Positions 16,085-24,319 of a stretch of DNA of 64,000 nt are shown piece by piece. A program made the translations under genes and the position numbers. The DNA lies in contig NZ_BMND01000032.1 in the NCBI RefSeq assembly GCF_014646275.1, forward strand, positions 1-64,000. The letters are read 5' to 3'. Numbering within the stretch: the first letter of the stretch is position 1; every line of letters begins with the position of its first letter. The notes under the pieces were generated by a model. The model saw nothing but the letters and a program-made list of their open reading frames with translations. It had not been told where the DNA came from and ran no database searches. The stretch comes from Streptomyces kronopolitis. Its GTDB lineage: Bacteria > Actinomycetota > Actinomycetes > Streptomycetales > Streptomycetaceae.

Positions 16085-17235
16085 CACGCAGAACCTTTCG
16101 ACGTCGGGCGTTCGGTTGATGTGGTGGTGGACGGTGCGGTGTCCGGGCTGAACCACGGCAGCCCCGCGGAGTCACCCGGCGTGCCGGGGCCGTCCGTGGA
16201 GCCGTCGTGCGCGGTGCGGTTCATGCGGTTCTTGCGGTCCGTGCGGTTCGTGCGGTCCTTGGTGCGGGTGCCGGGCGGCCGGCCGGCGGCGTGCGCGGCG
16301 CTCCGGTCAGGACGGTGCGGACGGACCCGGTCCACGAGCGCCATCCCGATGCGGAACACCGCCGTCGGGATCACCACGCAGAGCAGCACCCAGAAGAGCG
16401 TCACGCCCCAGGGGCGGCCGACCCCCCAGGGCTGCTCGACCAGGGTCCGGCCGCCGTAGGCGAGGGAGACCAGGTAGTCCCCGTGCGCGCCGGCCGGCAG
16501 CCCGACCGGCAGCGTGATCCGCGCCTTCTTCCCGGCGGGGACGGTGCCCCGCCACTGCTGCTCCTCCCACTGGGGTGCGAAGACGCCGTGCGAGGTGCCG
16601 ACCCGGAAGACCGGGTCCCGGGCCGGCGTCGTGCCGAGATTGCCGACGGTGAGGGTCAGTTCGCGCTGTGCCGGGGCGCCGAACCAGGTCAGCAGGCCGC
16701 TGCTGCCCGTCAGCCGCGGCGGGGCGAGCACCGCCAGCCGGCCGGCGGTGGCCTCCCGGGGCAGCGGCGCCACCGGGTGGCCCGCCACCGTGAAGGGCGC
16801 ATCCGCCGCTGCCGCCGCGCCGGTCACCGTCGCCACATGCACCACACAGGGGCAGGGCTTGGGCGGCTCGGCCACCGGCAGCTTTCTGCGGAAGGCGCCA
16901 TGGGCGTCGGTGGTGGTGGCCCGGCCGTCCGCGTTGGCACAGGAGTTGCTGCCGCCGATCATGTTCTGGCCACAGATCAGCAGCGTGAGCAGCGCTCCGG
17001 ACCGCCAGCCGCGGCCGGTCACGGTGAGGCTGCCGCCCTTGCCGGCCTCCTTGGCGGAGAGCCGGACGACGGGCGTGCCGTCGGCGGCGGCCTCGGCGGT
17101 GGGCGGCAGGCCCCAGGCCAGCGCCGCGCACAGGGCGAGCGCGGCCACCGCGCGCCCCCGCGTGCGGCCCCGCCGCGTACCGGCGCGAAGCGTGCCGACG
17201 GCCGCACTCCGGCGCATACCCGTCAGGCCGTTCAC
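16084..17235 (-). CDS. Membrane-anchored protein with neocarzinostatin-like Ig domain
   Basis: A 383-residue exported protein. After an Arg-rich n-region and signal/anchor helix (about 25-47), residues about 52-150 resemble the enediyne-apoprotein Ig fold: GGSLTVTGRGW, LLICGQNMIGG, NSCANADGRATTTDA, and PCPCVVHVATVTG with paired cysteines. A second beta-sandwich region follows (about 160-300), then a membrane helix (WGVTLFWVLLCVVIPTAVF) and a cytoplasmic tail containing a triplet series of the NRT/DRT/DRK type. The GTG start overlaps the upstream stop by four bases. It sits between the WxLIP-like and LAETG genes, which suggests one surface complex. The fold assignment is pattern-based. Confidence 0.72.
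   Translation of the reverse strand: MNGLTGMRRSAAVGTLRAGTRRGRTRGRAVAALALCAALAWGLPPTAEAAADGTPVVRLSAKEAGKGGSLTVTGRGWRSGALLTLLICGQNMIGGSNSCANADGRATTTDAHGAFRRKLPVAEPPKPCPCVVHVATVTGAAAAADAPFTVAGHPVAPLPREATAGRLAVLAPPRLTGSSGLLTWFGAPAQRELTLTVGNLGTTPARDPVFRVGTSHGVFAPQWEEQQWRGTVPAGKKARITLPVGLPAGAHGDYLVSLAYGGRTLVEQPWGVGRPWGVTLFWVLLCVVIPTAVFRIGMALVDRVRPHRPDRSAAHAAGRPPGTRTKDRTNRTDRKNRMNRTAHDGSTDGPGTPGDSAGLPWFSPDTAPSTTTSTERPTSKGSA
16214..16261. repeat. 9-bp minisatellite inside a coding region
   Basis: Five to six imperfect copies of TGCGGTTCN lie in the 3' part of the neocarzinostatin-like gene. They encode, on the minus strand, a run of Asn/Asp-Arg-Thr/Lys/Met triplets in the cytoplasmic tail. The period is a multiple of three, so copy-number change would keep the frame. 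Confidence 0.8.
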
Positions 17236-18233
17236 CCGCGCGCTCCCGGTCCGGTGCCCGCCAATACGGGGGCCGCGTCCGCCGGTTCGTCCCCGGAGGG
17301 CCGCGTCTCGCCGTCCGGCCCCGCGGCGGCCCGCGCGGCCCGGCTCCCGCCCGGCCCCGTGCCGCGGCGGCGCCGGCGCAGCACCACCAGCACGCCGACG
17401 CCCGCCGCGAGCAGCAGCGGCGGCGCGGCCAGGACGCCCCAAGGGGCCGCGGTGTACGAGGCGGTGGCGGCGTCGTGCGCCCCGCCCGCGGCGGTCGCGG
17501 TGAGCCGGACCTCCACGGCGTCCAGGGCGGGCGGAGCGGACCAGGTCTCCGTCAGGTCGACGGCCCGGCCGGGCGCCAGCGTTGGCGGCCGCGTCTGGGC
17601 GGCCCGCCGCAGCAGCGGGCCGAAGAGCCCGTCGGCCCGCACCGCGATCCGCGGCCTGAGCACCGTGGTACCGCGGTTGACCAGCGTGTACCGGATGACC
17701 GCCGCGCCGCCCGCGCGCCGCACCGACACCTTCTCGACGGTCAGCGCGGACAACACCGGTCCCGTCACCCGCAGATGGAGCGGCACGGTCCGCCGCCCGG
17801 CCCCGGCCCCCTTGCCCACGCCGGTGGCGAGCAGCGTGCCGGAGCGGCCGCCCGGGGCCGCGTCGCGCGGGACGGTCACCGTGAACGGGACGCCCGCCCG
17901 GGTGTGCGGCGGGATCCGCACCTCCTTCGAGGCGAGCGAGATCCACCCACCGGCACCGGAGCCGGAGCCGCTCAGCCGTACGGAGAGGGCGCGGCCGGTG
18001 GGGTTGCTCAGGGAGAGCCGGTCGGCCAACACGGTGCCCGGCGCGCCCTCCAGGTAGAAGAACGGGCGGTCCGGGGCGCCCGGGGCGGCGCCGGCCCCCG
18101 GGGCGGGAGCGGCGGACCAGGCCGGCGGCGCCGGCGCGGCGGCCGGCCGGGCCGCGGCCGCGGCGGGACACAGCAGCACGGCGGCGGTGGCGAGGGTCGC
18201 GCCGCCGACCACTGTACGGAGACGGAACGGCAT
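17232..18233 (-). CDS. WxL-interacting-protein-like (DUF916-type) membrane protein
   Basis: This 333-residue protein has a signal peptide (about 1-29). A first beta-sandwich at about 55-165 opens with RPFFYLEGAPGTVLADRLSLSNPTG, resembling the peptidoglycan-binding domain of WxL-interacting proteins (DUF916). A second sandwich (about 170-265) contains VIRYTLVNRGTTVLRPR. One membrane helix (about 272-294) and an RRRRR stop-transfer tail follow. In Firmicutes such proteins anchor WxL surface complexes. No WxL protein is seen here; the neighbours are sortase substrates and an Ig-domain protein. The ATG is preceded by AGGAG. Its stop overlaps the downstream GTG start. The family call rests on order and motifs only. 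Confidence 0.72.
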   Translation of the reverse strand: MPFRLRTVVGGATLATAAVLLCPAAAAARPAAAPAPPAWSAAPAPGAGAAPGAPDRPFFYLEGAPGTVLADRLSLSNPTGRALSVRLSGSGSGAGGWISLASKEVRIPPHTRAGVPFTVTVPRDAAPGGRSGTLLATGVGKGAGAGRRTVPLHLRVTGPVLSALTVEKVSVRRAGGAAVIRYTLVNRGTTVLRPRIAVRADGLFGPLLRRAAQTRPPTLAPGRAVDLTETWSAPPALDAVEVRLTATAAGGAHDAATASYTAAPWGVLAAPPLLLAAGVGVLVVLRRRRRGTGPGGSRAARAAAGPDGETRPSGDEPADAAPVLAGTGPGARG

Positions 18234-18338
18234 CGGCGGCTCCTGCGGGTGCGAGGGGGTGCCCCGCGTGCCGGCCGGGCACGCGGGCGTACGGGAACGG
18301 GAGTGCGCCGCGCGGGTCCTGGCGCCCCGCGCGCGCCG

Positions 18339-19079
18339 TCAGGCCCGCTGGTGGCGCCGGGTCAGCCAGAGCACACCGGCCGCACCGGCCAGCAGCACCG
18401 TGCCGCCGAGGGTGCCCAGCGCCACGGCGGAGTCCGCGGGTCCGGTCTGCGGCAGCTGGGCGCCGGACGAGCCCCCGTCCGCGGCCGCACCGCCGCCTTG
18501 AGCGGCCCCGCCGGAGCCCCCGGCGCCGGATGCGGAACCGCCGCTTCCCTTCACGTCCAGGGTCAGCGAGGGCTTCGGATGGTTGCTCGGGGTGCAGGTG
18601 GTGGTCGTGCCCAGCGCCTTGATGGTGAGCGTGCCCGCCGTGAGCGTGACCTTGCCGCTGCCCTTGGGCGTGTACGTACCGCTCAAGTCACTGATCTTGA
18701 TGGGGGTGTTGGCCGGAACGGCCTTGTCGTTGGGCGGCCCGCTGACCGGTACCGTCCCGCTCTCCGCGCCGCCGAGAGTGATCAGCGCGCTCGGCTTCAT
18801 GGCGCCCTTGCCCAGCTCGACCGGGCTGGAGGAGACGCCCTTCTGGAAGGACATCACCAGCTTGTATCCCCCGCCGGAAGGGGTGGCCTTGATGTCGATG
18901 GGCGAGACCGCGCCCTTGTTCCCGATCGGCGTTTTGCACTGGTAGTTGACGTCGACGACCGCGGCGTGCGCGGCCGGGGCGGTGAGCAGCACCGCGGTCC
19001 CCGCCGTGAGCGCCGCCGCCGCGGCGAGGCCGGCGGCCCGACCCGGGCGCCTGCCGTGCTGTTCGTGGAAGCGGGCCAC
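18339..19079 (-). CDS. Sortase-anchored (LPQTG) single-domain surface protein
   Basis: A 246-residue protein: signal peptide (1-about 40, ending APAAHA), one beta-rich domain (about 42-170) beginning VNYQCKTPIGNKG and ending ALGTTTTCTP with two cysteines, a Gly/Ala/Ser spacer, then LPQTG near residue 208, a hydrophobic helix and RRHQRA tail. The domain aligns along its whole length with domain 2 of the LAETG protein, so the two are paralogues. I chose GTG 19079 because GAAGGGG lies at good spacing; a GTG at 19109 lacks one. It is the first gene of the minus-strand surface operon, 105 bp ahead of the WxLIP-like gene. Confidence 0.83.
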   Translation of the reverse strand: MARFHEQHGRRPGRAAGLAAAAALTAGTAVLLTAPAAHAAVVDVNYQCKTPIGNKGAVSPIDIKATPSGGGYKLVMSFQKGVSSSPVELGKGAMKPSALITLGGAESGTVPVSGPPNDKAVPANTPIKISDLSGTYTPKGSGKVTLTAGTLTIKALGTTTTCTPSNHPKPSLTLDVKGSGGSASGAGGSGGAAQGGGAAADGGSSGAQLPQTGPADSAVALGTLGGTVLLAGAAGVLWLTRRHQRA

Positions 19080-19330
19080 CTCGAGTTCCCCTTCTCCCGG
19101 TGAACGCACCGCCGTATTACTGACGGCACATCAGATTCGGCGCTCAAGGTACGCCGGGGACCCTGCCGAGGGAAGGCACAGCGCAGCCCCGATCGGCCAC
19201 GGGCCCGTGGCGACGGGGAATTCCGGCCCCGCCGGGCGGCTCACGGGAGGCCACGGAGGGCTGCGGAGAGCTGTGGAGGCCCACAGGCGGCCACAGGAGC
19301 GCGCCGAACGGAAGGTTCCGCACACGACGA
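19080..19330. other. Intergenic region, promoter of the surface-protein operon
   Basis: About 250 bp without a gene. It contains a short AT-rich stretch (GTAATACGG on the minus strand) close to the operon start that could be part of a promoter, and no large dyad. Confidence 0.4.
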
Positions 19331-19354
19331 AGCGCGGGCCCGCAGGCCCGCGCT
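19331..19354. terminator. Terminator hairpin after anti-sigma gene
   Basis: AGCGCGGGCC-CGCA-GGCCCGCGCT is a perfect 10-bp stem 27 bp beyond the anti-sigma stop codon on the minus strand. Confidence 0.75.
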
Positions 19355-19381
19355 CAGCACTTCCGGTAGCGACACCGGCCC

Positions 19382-19882
19382 CTAGGACGGCGCGGCGAGC
19401 TCCGCCCAGACGGTCTTGCCGGTGCCGTCGGCGTTGCGCACCACGCCCCAGTCCAGGCACAGCCGCTGCACGATGAACATGCCGTGCCCGCCGGGGCGGC
19501 CCGGACGGTGCGGGCTGCGCGGCGCCGGCGAGCCCGCACCGAGGTCGCTGACCTCCAGATGCAGCACTTTGGCGGTGCAGCGCAGCCGCAGCTCCTCGGG
19601 CCCTTCGGCGTGCAGGCAGGCGTTGGTGACCAGTTCGGAGACGACGAGCAGCACATCCTCGGCCGCGGCACGCTGATCGGCGCCGACGGCCGGCAGCCAG
19701 CCCCAGTCGTGCAGGGCCTGCCGGGCGAAGTCGCGGCCGCGCGCCACGGCGCCCCGGGTGCCCGCCAGACGCAGCCGGCGGACCTGGCCCGCCGGAGTGG
19801 CGGGAGCCGGGGCGGCGGAAGCGCCGGCGCTGCCCGGCTCCGGGCCGAGATCGCCCGGCGGGTACGGCCGGGTGGTGCTCAT
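19382..19882 (-). CDS. RsbW-like anti-sigma regulatory kinase
   Basis: A 166-residue protein with a Pro/Ala-rich N-terminus (1-35) and a GHKL ATPase fold (about 36-165). It has the N box VVSELVTNACLHAEG, a degenerate G1 (LEVSDLGAGSP) and G2 (GRPGGHGMFIVQRL). Such proteins bind a SigB/SigF-type sigma factor and release it when captured by an unphosphorylated STAS antagonist, which they can phosphorylate. The STAS gene lies 170 bp upstream on the same strand and the sigma gene beyond it. The set and its position beside hutI match the SigI partner-switching locus of S. coelicolor, where the anti-sigma factor is called PrsI. The ATG follows GAGGTGAAG. Confidence 0.88.
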   Translation of the reverse strand: MSTTRPYPPGDLGPEPGSAGASAAPAPATPAGQVRRLRLAGTRGAVARGRDFARQALHDWGWLPAVGADQRAAAEDVLLVVSELVTNACLHAEGPEELRLRCTAKVLHLEVSDLGAGSPAPRSPHRPGRPGGHGMFIVQRLCLDWGVVRNADGTGKTVWAELAAPS

Positions 19883-20052
19883 CAGCGCTTCACCTCACCG
19901 ATTCGCCTGTTCACGGAAAACAGATGCTGACTGATTCAACGGATTCAGATGTCTCCTGCCCGACCGGACCGTGAGAACACCCACTTCTTGGGTACGGAAG
20001 TTGTGACACGGACTACGTGCCCGGAATGCATGGTTCCGGACACCGCGTCACG

Positions 20053-20421
20053 TCAGTCGGTCAGAGCCGCGTCAAGGGAGTCGTGCACCGTGAAGACCGC
20101 CTCCGCGCCGGTGATCTCGAAGACCCGGGCCACCACCGGCTGCATGCCGGCCAGATGGACCGCACCCCCCTCGGCCTCCGCCTTCAGGCGCGCACCGAGC
20201 AGCACGTTGAGTCCCGTGGAGTCCATGAACTCAAGGGGTGAGCAGTCCACCACCAAGCGTGCATACCCGTCGTCCACACACCCCTCCAGTGATTCACGCA
20301 ACAGATCCGCGGTGTGGTGATCGAGCTCACCCGCGACCGTCACCACCGCGCTGGCGCCGTGATGGCGGATCTCGACATGAAGCCGGCCCCGGCTTGCACT
20401 GCCGACCGTCCCGCGGTCCAT
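20053..20421 (-). CDS. STAS-domain anti-sigma factor antagonist
   Basis: A 122-residue single STAS domain. The phosphorylatable serine is Ser68 in EFMDSTGLNVLLGA, and the amino-terminal strand has VVTVAGELDHHTA. When dephosphorylated it should bind the neighbouring anti-sigma kinase and free the sigma factor. It is divergent from the sigma gene with about 260 bp between them. By position it corresponds to ArsI of the S. coelicolor SigI system. Confidence 0.9.
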   Translation of the reverse strand: MDRGTVGSASRGRLHVEIRHHGASAVVTVAGELDHHTADLLRESLEGCVDDGYARLVVDCSPLEFMDSTGLNVLLGARLKAEAEGGAVHLAGMQPVVARVFEITGAEAVFTVHDSLDAALTD

Positions 20422-20682
20422 GCGTGCGCACCCCTCATTGCTGTCTAGACGACTGTTTGCTTACGACTGCGCTTGTCGAACCCTACGCCTTCCGGACGCG
20501 GGCCGGTAGCCGGAACAATCCGCATTTTGCCCAATATACGGACACCACGCACTTGCCATCTTCACGTAAAGCCAGGTAGGCGTAGAAGCACACATCCAAC
20601 ACGGCCGGCTTTGGAGGCGCCGCACACCGCAGCTTCGTGTAGAGGCATCGGCAGCCATATGCCGAGAACGATGGAGGAGACC

Positions 20683-21621
20683 ATGTCACCCCGGCTCGAC
20701 GAATTGCGTACCGACGACCACCGGCAGCCCGCTTCGTCGACAACCCCGTCCGACCCGACCGGGCTTATCCCTTCCCAGTTGCTCCCTGCTGAATCAGAAC
20801 TCGCAGAACAGCCTGAGATCGACGGTCTGCCCGAGATCCCGCCGTTCGACGAGGTGAGCCCGGTGGACGCGAGGGCTCTGTCCAAGACCCTCTTCGAGCG
20901 GTTCGAGACCCTCGAGGAAGGCACCCACGAATTCGCCTACGTCCGGAACACGCTGGTCGAGCTCAATCTCGCCCTGGTGAAGTTCGCGGCCTCCCGCTTC
21001 CGCTCCCGCAGCGAGCCCATGGAGGACATCGTCCAGGTCGGCACGATCGGCCTGATCAAGGCGATCGACCGCTTCGAGCTGAGCCGCGGCGTCGAGTTCC
21101 CGACGTTCGCCATGCCGACCATCATCGGCGAGATCAAGCGTTTCTTCCGTGACACCAGCTGGTCGGTGCGGGTACCGAGGCGGCTGCAGGAGCTGCGGCT
21201 GGACCTCGCCAAGGCGGGCGACGAGCTGGCGCAGAAGCTGGACCGCGCGCCCACCGTGCAGGAGCTCGCCGAGCGCCTCGACATCAGCCGCGACGAGGTC
21301 GTCGAGGGCATGGCCGCGAGCAACGCGTACACCGCGAGCTCGCTGGACGCCCAGCCCGAGGAGGACGACAGCGAAGGCGCGCTGGCCGACCGCATCGGCT
21401 ACGAGGACCACGGTCTCGAGGGCATCGAGTACGTGGAGTCCCTCAAGCCGCTGATCGCCGAACTCCCGCCGCGCGACCGCAAGATCCTCTCACTGCGCTT
21501 CGTCGCCAACATGACGCAGTCCGAGATCGGCGAGGAGCTGGGCATCTCCCAGATGCACGTCTCCCGTCTGCTCTCGCGCACCCTGGGGAAGCTGCGCAAG
21601 GGCCTGATGATCGACGAGTGA
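20683..21621 (+). CDS. sigI: SigB/SigF-family RNA polymerase sigma factor
   Basis: A 312-residue group 3 sigma factor. Region 2 covers about 75-150 with DIVQVGTIGLIKAIDRFE and VEFPTFAMPTIIGEIKRFFR, region 3 about 155-230, and region 4 about 250-305 with the helix-turn-helix MTQSEIGEELGISQMHVSRLL. The first 65 residues are variable. The ATG at 20683 is preferred because GGAGGAG lies four bases upstream; in-frame ATGs at 20659 and 20671 have no such site. Divergent antagonist and anti-sigma genes imply partner switching, probably in a stress response. The symbol rests on synteny with S. coelicolor sigI (next to hut genes). Confidence 0.88.
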   Translation: MSPRLDELRTDDHRQPASSTTPSDPTGLIPSQLLPAESELAEQPEIDGLPEIPPFDEVSPVDARALSKTLFERFETLEEGTHEFAYVRNTLVELNLALVKFAASRFRSRSEPMEDIVQVGTIGLIKAIDRFELSRGVEFPTFAMPTIIGEIKRFFRDTSWSVRVPRRLQELRLDLAKAGDELAQKLDRAPTVQELAERLDISRDEVVEGMAASNAYTASSLDAQPEEDDSEGALADRIGYEDHGLEGIEYVESLKPLIAELPPRDRKILSLRFVANMTQSEIGEELGISQMHVSRLLSRTLGKLRKGLMIDE

Positions 21622-21665
21622 GCCACCGCGGTCACCGCCGGTCGCCCACGACCGGCGGCCGCCCG

Positions 21666-21715
21666 CGCGAAGGAGGGCCCGCCCCGGGGTTGTTCGGGAC
21701 GGGCCCTCCTTCGCG
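21666..21715. terminator. Terminator between sigma factor and hutI
   Basis: A perfect 16-bp stem (CGCGAAGGAGGGCCCG and complement) with an 18-base loop lies 44 bp past the sigma stop and 46 bp beyond the convergent hutI stop. Confidence 0.85.
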
Positions 21716-21761
21716 TTGCCGTGCGCCGGCCGCCCGCTAGCTGGACGGCCGGCGCGGGCCG

Positions 21762-22943
21762 TCAGACGAGGACGCCCTTGTGCCACACGGCCGAGACGAG
21801 CGGGACGCCCGGCCGGTAGGCGAGGTGGACGTGCGAGGGCGCGTCCAGCAGGGCGAGGTCGGCGCGGGCGCCGGGGGCGATCCGGCCGATGTCCGTACGC
21901 CGCAGGGCCCGTGCGCCGCCCGCGGTCGCCGCCCACACCGCCTCGTCGGGGGTCATCCCCATGTCGCGGACGGCGAGCGCGATGCAGAACGGCATCGAAC
22001 TCGTGAAGGACGAGCCGGGGTTGCAGTCCGTGGACAGCGCGACGGTGGCGCCCGCGTCGAGCAGCGGGCGGGCGTCGGGCCAGGTGGCGCGGGTGGAGAA
22101 CTCGGCGCCGGGGAGCAGGGTGGCGACCGTGTCGGACTGGGCGAGCGCGTCGATGTCGGCGGCGCTGAGGTGGGTGCAGTGGTCGGCGGAGGCCGCGCCG
22201 ACCTCGACGGCGAGCTGGACGCCGGGGCCGTGGCCGAGCTGGTTGGCGTGCACCCGCGGCACCAGCCCCTTGGCCTTGCCCGCGGTGAGCACCGCCCGCG
22301 CCTGGTCGCCGTCGAAGGCGCCCTTCTCGCAGAACACGTCGACCCAGCGGGCGTGCGGGGCGCAGGCGTCCAGCATCGGCCCGGTGACGAGGTCGACGTA
22401 GCCGGCCGGGTCGTCGGCGTAGTCGGGCGACACGATGTGGGCACCGAGGAAGGTGACCTCGTCGGTGTGCGCGGCGGCGATCCGCAGGGCGCGGGCCTCG
22501 TCCTCGACGGTCAGGCCGTAGCCGGACTTGGTCTCCTGGGTGGTGGTGCCCTGGCGGAGCGCCTCGGCGAGGTAGCGGGCGACGTTGGCGTGCAGGGCCT
22601 CGTCGGAGGCGGCGCGGGTGGCGGCGACCGTGGTGCGGATGCCGCCGGCGGAGTACGGGCGCCCGGACATCCGGGCGTTGAACTCCGCGGTGCGGTCGCC
22701 GGCGAAGACCAGGTGGGAGTGGGAGTCGACGAAGCCGGGAAGGGCGGCCCGGCCGGCGGCGTCGACGGCGTTGTCGGTGGCGGGTGCTTTGCTGGAGGCG
22801 CCTACCCAGGCGATGCGGTCGCCGTCGATGACGACCGCCGCGTCCTGGATCAGACCGAGGGGGCCTTCACCGAGGGAGGGGTCGTTGGTGACCAGCTGGG
22901 AGATGTGGGTGATGGCGGTGGTCGGCGCGGAGTTCGTCGTCAT
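21762..22943 (-). CDS. hutI: Imidazolonepropionase
   Basis: This is the third enzyme of histidine degradation, opening 4-imidazolone-5-propanoate to N-formimino-L-glutamate. The 393-residue metallo-amidohydrolase has the HxH motif in FVDSHSHLVFAGDR, the substrate loop TKSGYGLTVEDE, metal His in HANQLGHG and HCTHLS, and Asp in ALSTDCNPGSS. The ATG at 22943 gives the normal family length; an open frame that runs far upstream is only the reading frame continuing through hutF. It is the last gene of the hut cluster, 17 bp after hutF. Confidence 0.94.
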   Translation of the reverse strand: MTTNSAPTTAITHISQLVTNDPSLGEGPLGLIQDAAVVIDGDRIAWVGASSKAPATDNAVDAAGRAALPGFVDSHSHLVFAGDRTAEFNARMSGRPYSAGGIRTTVAATRAASDEALHANVARYLAEALRQGTTTQETKSGYGLTVEDEARALRIAAAHTDEVTFLGAHIVSPDYADDPAGYVDLVTGPMLDACAPHARWVDVFCEKGAFDGDQARAVLTAGKAKGLVPRVHANQLGHGPGVQLAVEVGAASADHCTHLSAADIDALAQSDTVATLLPGAEFSTRATWPDARPLLDAGATVALSTDCNPGSSFTSSMPFCIALAVRDMGMTPDEAVWAATAGGARALRRTDIGRIAPGARADLALLDAPSHVHLAYRPGVPLVSAVWHKGVLV

Positions 22944-22960
22944 CGCGGGGGTGTTCTCCT

Positions 22961-24319
22961 TCAGCCGCGTACGGCGGCGATGGACTCTGCCAGGGCGGTG
23001 GGCACGTCGGCGAGAAGAGTGTGCACGCCGTCGCGGACGATCTGCCGCCCGCCGACGATGGTGTGTCGCACGTCCGCGGCGGAGGCGGCGAATACCGCCG
23101 TCTCGGCGCCCAGCCGGGGCAGTGGTCCGGCGGTGCGTACGGAGTCCAGTGCGATCGTGGTGAGGTCGGCCAGCGCGCCCGCGCGCAGGGCTCCGGCGTC
23201 CTCCCAGCCGAGGGCCGCGTGGCCGTCGGCGGTCGCGGCGCGCAGCAGGGCGGCGGCCGTCCAGTGCCCGCGCCTTCGGGTGCGCAGCCGTTCGTCCAGC
23301 TCCATGGCGCGGGCCTCTTCGAGCAGGTCGATGACGGCGTGGCTGTCGCTGCCGAGGGACAGCGTGCTGCCGCGGCCCTGGAGGCGGGCGGCCGGGCCGA
23401 TCCCGTCGGCCAGGTCGCGTTCGGTGGTGGGGCACATGCACACGCCGGTGCCGGAGTCGCCGAGCAGCTCGACGTCCTCGCCGGTGAGGTGGGTGGCGTG
23501 CACGGCCGTGGTGCGCGGGCCCAGCACCCCGTGCTCGGAGAGCAGTTGGGTGGGGGTGCGGCCGTGGGCCTGGTGGCAGGCGTCGTTCTCGGCGGTCTGC
23601 TCCGAGAGGTGGACGTGCAGCGGGGCCTGCCGCGCGCGGGCCCATTCGGCGACGGTGGCGAGCTGGGCGGCGGGCACGGCGCGTACGGAGTGGACGGCGG
23701 CGCCGATGCGGGCGTGCCCGTGGCCCTCCTTGAGGGCGTCGGCGCGCTGGGCCCAGCTCTCGGCGGTGCCGTCGGAGAAGCGCAGCTGGTGGTGGTTGGG
23801 CGGGGCCCCGAAGCCGGCCGAGAGGTAGGCGGTGTCGAGGAGGGTGATGCGGATACCGGCGTCGGCGGCGGCCGCGAGCAGCGCCTCGCCCATGGCGTTG
23901 GGGTCGCTGTAGCGGGTGCCGCCGGGCGCGTGGTGGAGGTAGTGGAATTCGCCGACGCAGGTGATGCCGGCCAGCGCCATCTCGGCGTAGACGGCCCGGG
24001 CGAGGGCGTAGTAGGTGTCGGGGGTGAGCTTGTCGGCGACGCCGTACATGACCTCGCGCCAGGTCCAGAAGGTGCCGGTGCCGACCTGCACGGTGCCGCG
24101 CAGGGCGCGGTGGAAGGCGTGCGAGTGGGCGTTGGCGAGACCGGGCAGGGTCAGCCCGCGCAGCGTGGTGGCGCCGGGCGGCGGGGTGTCGACGCCGGTG
24201 CGGACGGCCGTGATCCGCCCGTCCGCGACGTCCACGGCCACGCCCGGCTCGACGTGCGTGTCGAGCCAGGCGTGTTCGAGCCAGTAGGTCGTCGGTGCGG
24301 CCTGCGTCGTCAGCGGCAC
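22961..24319 (-). CDS. hutF: Formimidoylglutamate deiminase
   Basis: HutF hydrolyses N-formimino-L-glutamate to N-formyl-L-glutamate and ammonia. The 452-residue amidohydrolase has LANAHSHAFHRAL (HxH plus the family's second His), the Arg/His loop EFHYLHHAPGGTRY, VHLSEQ, and metal Asp in LGSDSHAVID. The GTG start at 24319 lies inside the end of the upstream M20 gene (10-bp overlap) and has an excellent GGAGGGG five bases before it. The product needs a deformylase, and no HutG homologue is present; the M20 hydrolase is the candidate. Confidence 0.9.
   Translation of the reverse strand: MPLTTQAAPTTYWLEHAWLDTHVEPGVAVDVADGRITAVRTGVDTPPPGATTLRGLTLPGLANAHSHAFHRALRGTVQVGTGTFWTWREVMYGVADKLTPDTYYALARAVYAEMALAGITCVGEFHYLHHAPGGTRYSDPNAMGEALLAAAADAGIRITLLDTAYLSAGFGAPPNHHQLRFSDGTAESWAQRADALKEGHGHARIGAAVHSVRAVPAAQLATVAEWARARQAPLHVHLSEQTAENDACHQAHGRTPTQLLSEHGVLGPRTTAVHATHLTGEDVELLGDSGTGVCMCPTTERDLADGIGPAARLQGRGSTLSLGSDSHAVIDLLEEARAMELDERLRTRRRGHWTAAALLRAATADGHAALGWEDAGALRAGALADLTTIALDSVRTAGPLPRLGAETAVFAASAADVRHTIVGGRQIVRDGVHTLLADVPTALAESIAAVRG

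Noticed and set aside
16084..18282. 732-codon continuous frame on the minus strand suggesting one large protein
   Set aside because: Only the part from 17235 down has signal-peptide and domain features. The rest is an out-of-frame shadow of the WxLIP-like gene, and the GTGA overlap marks the true start.
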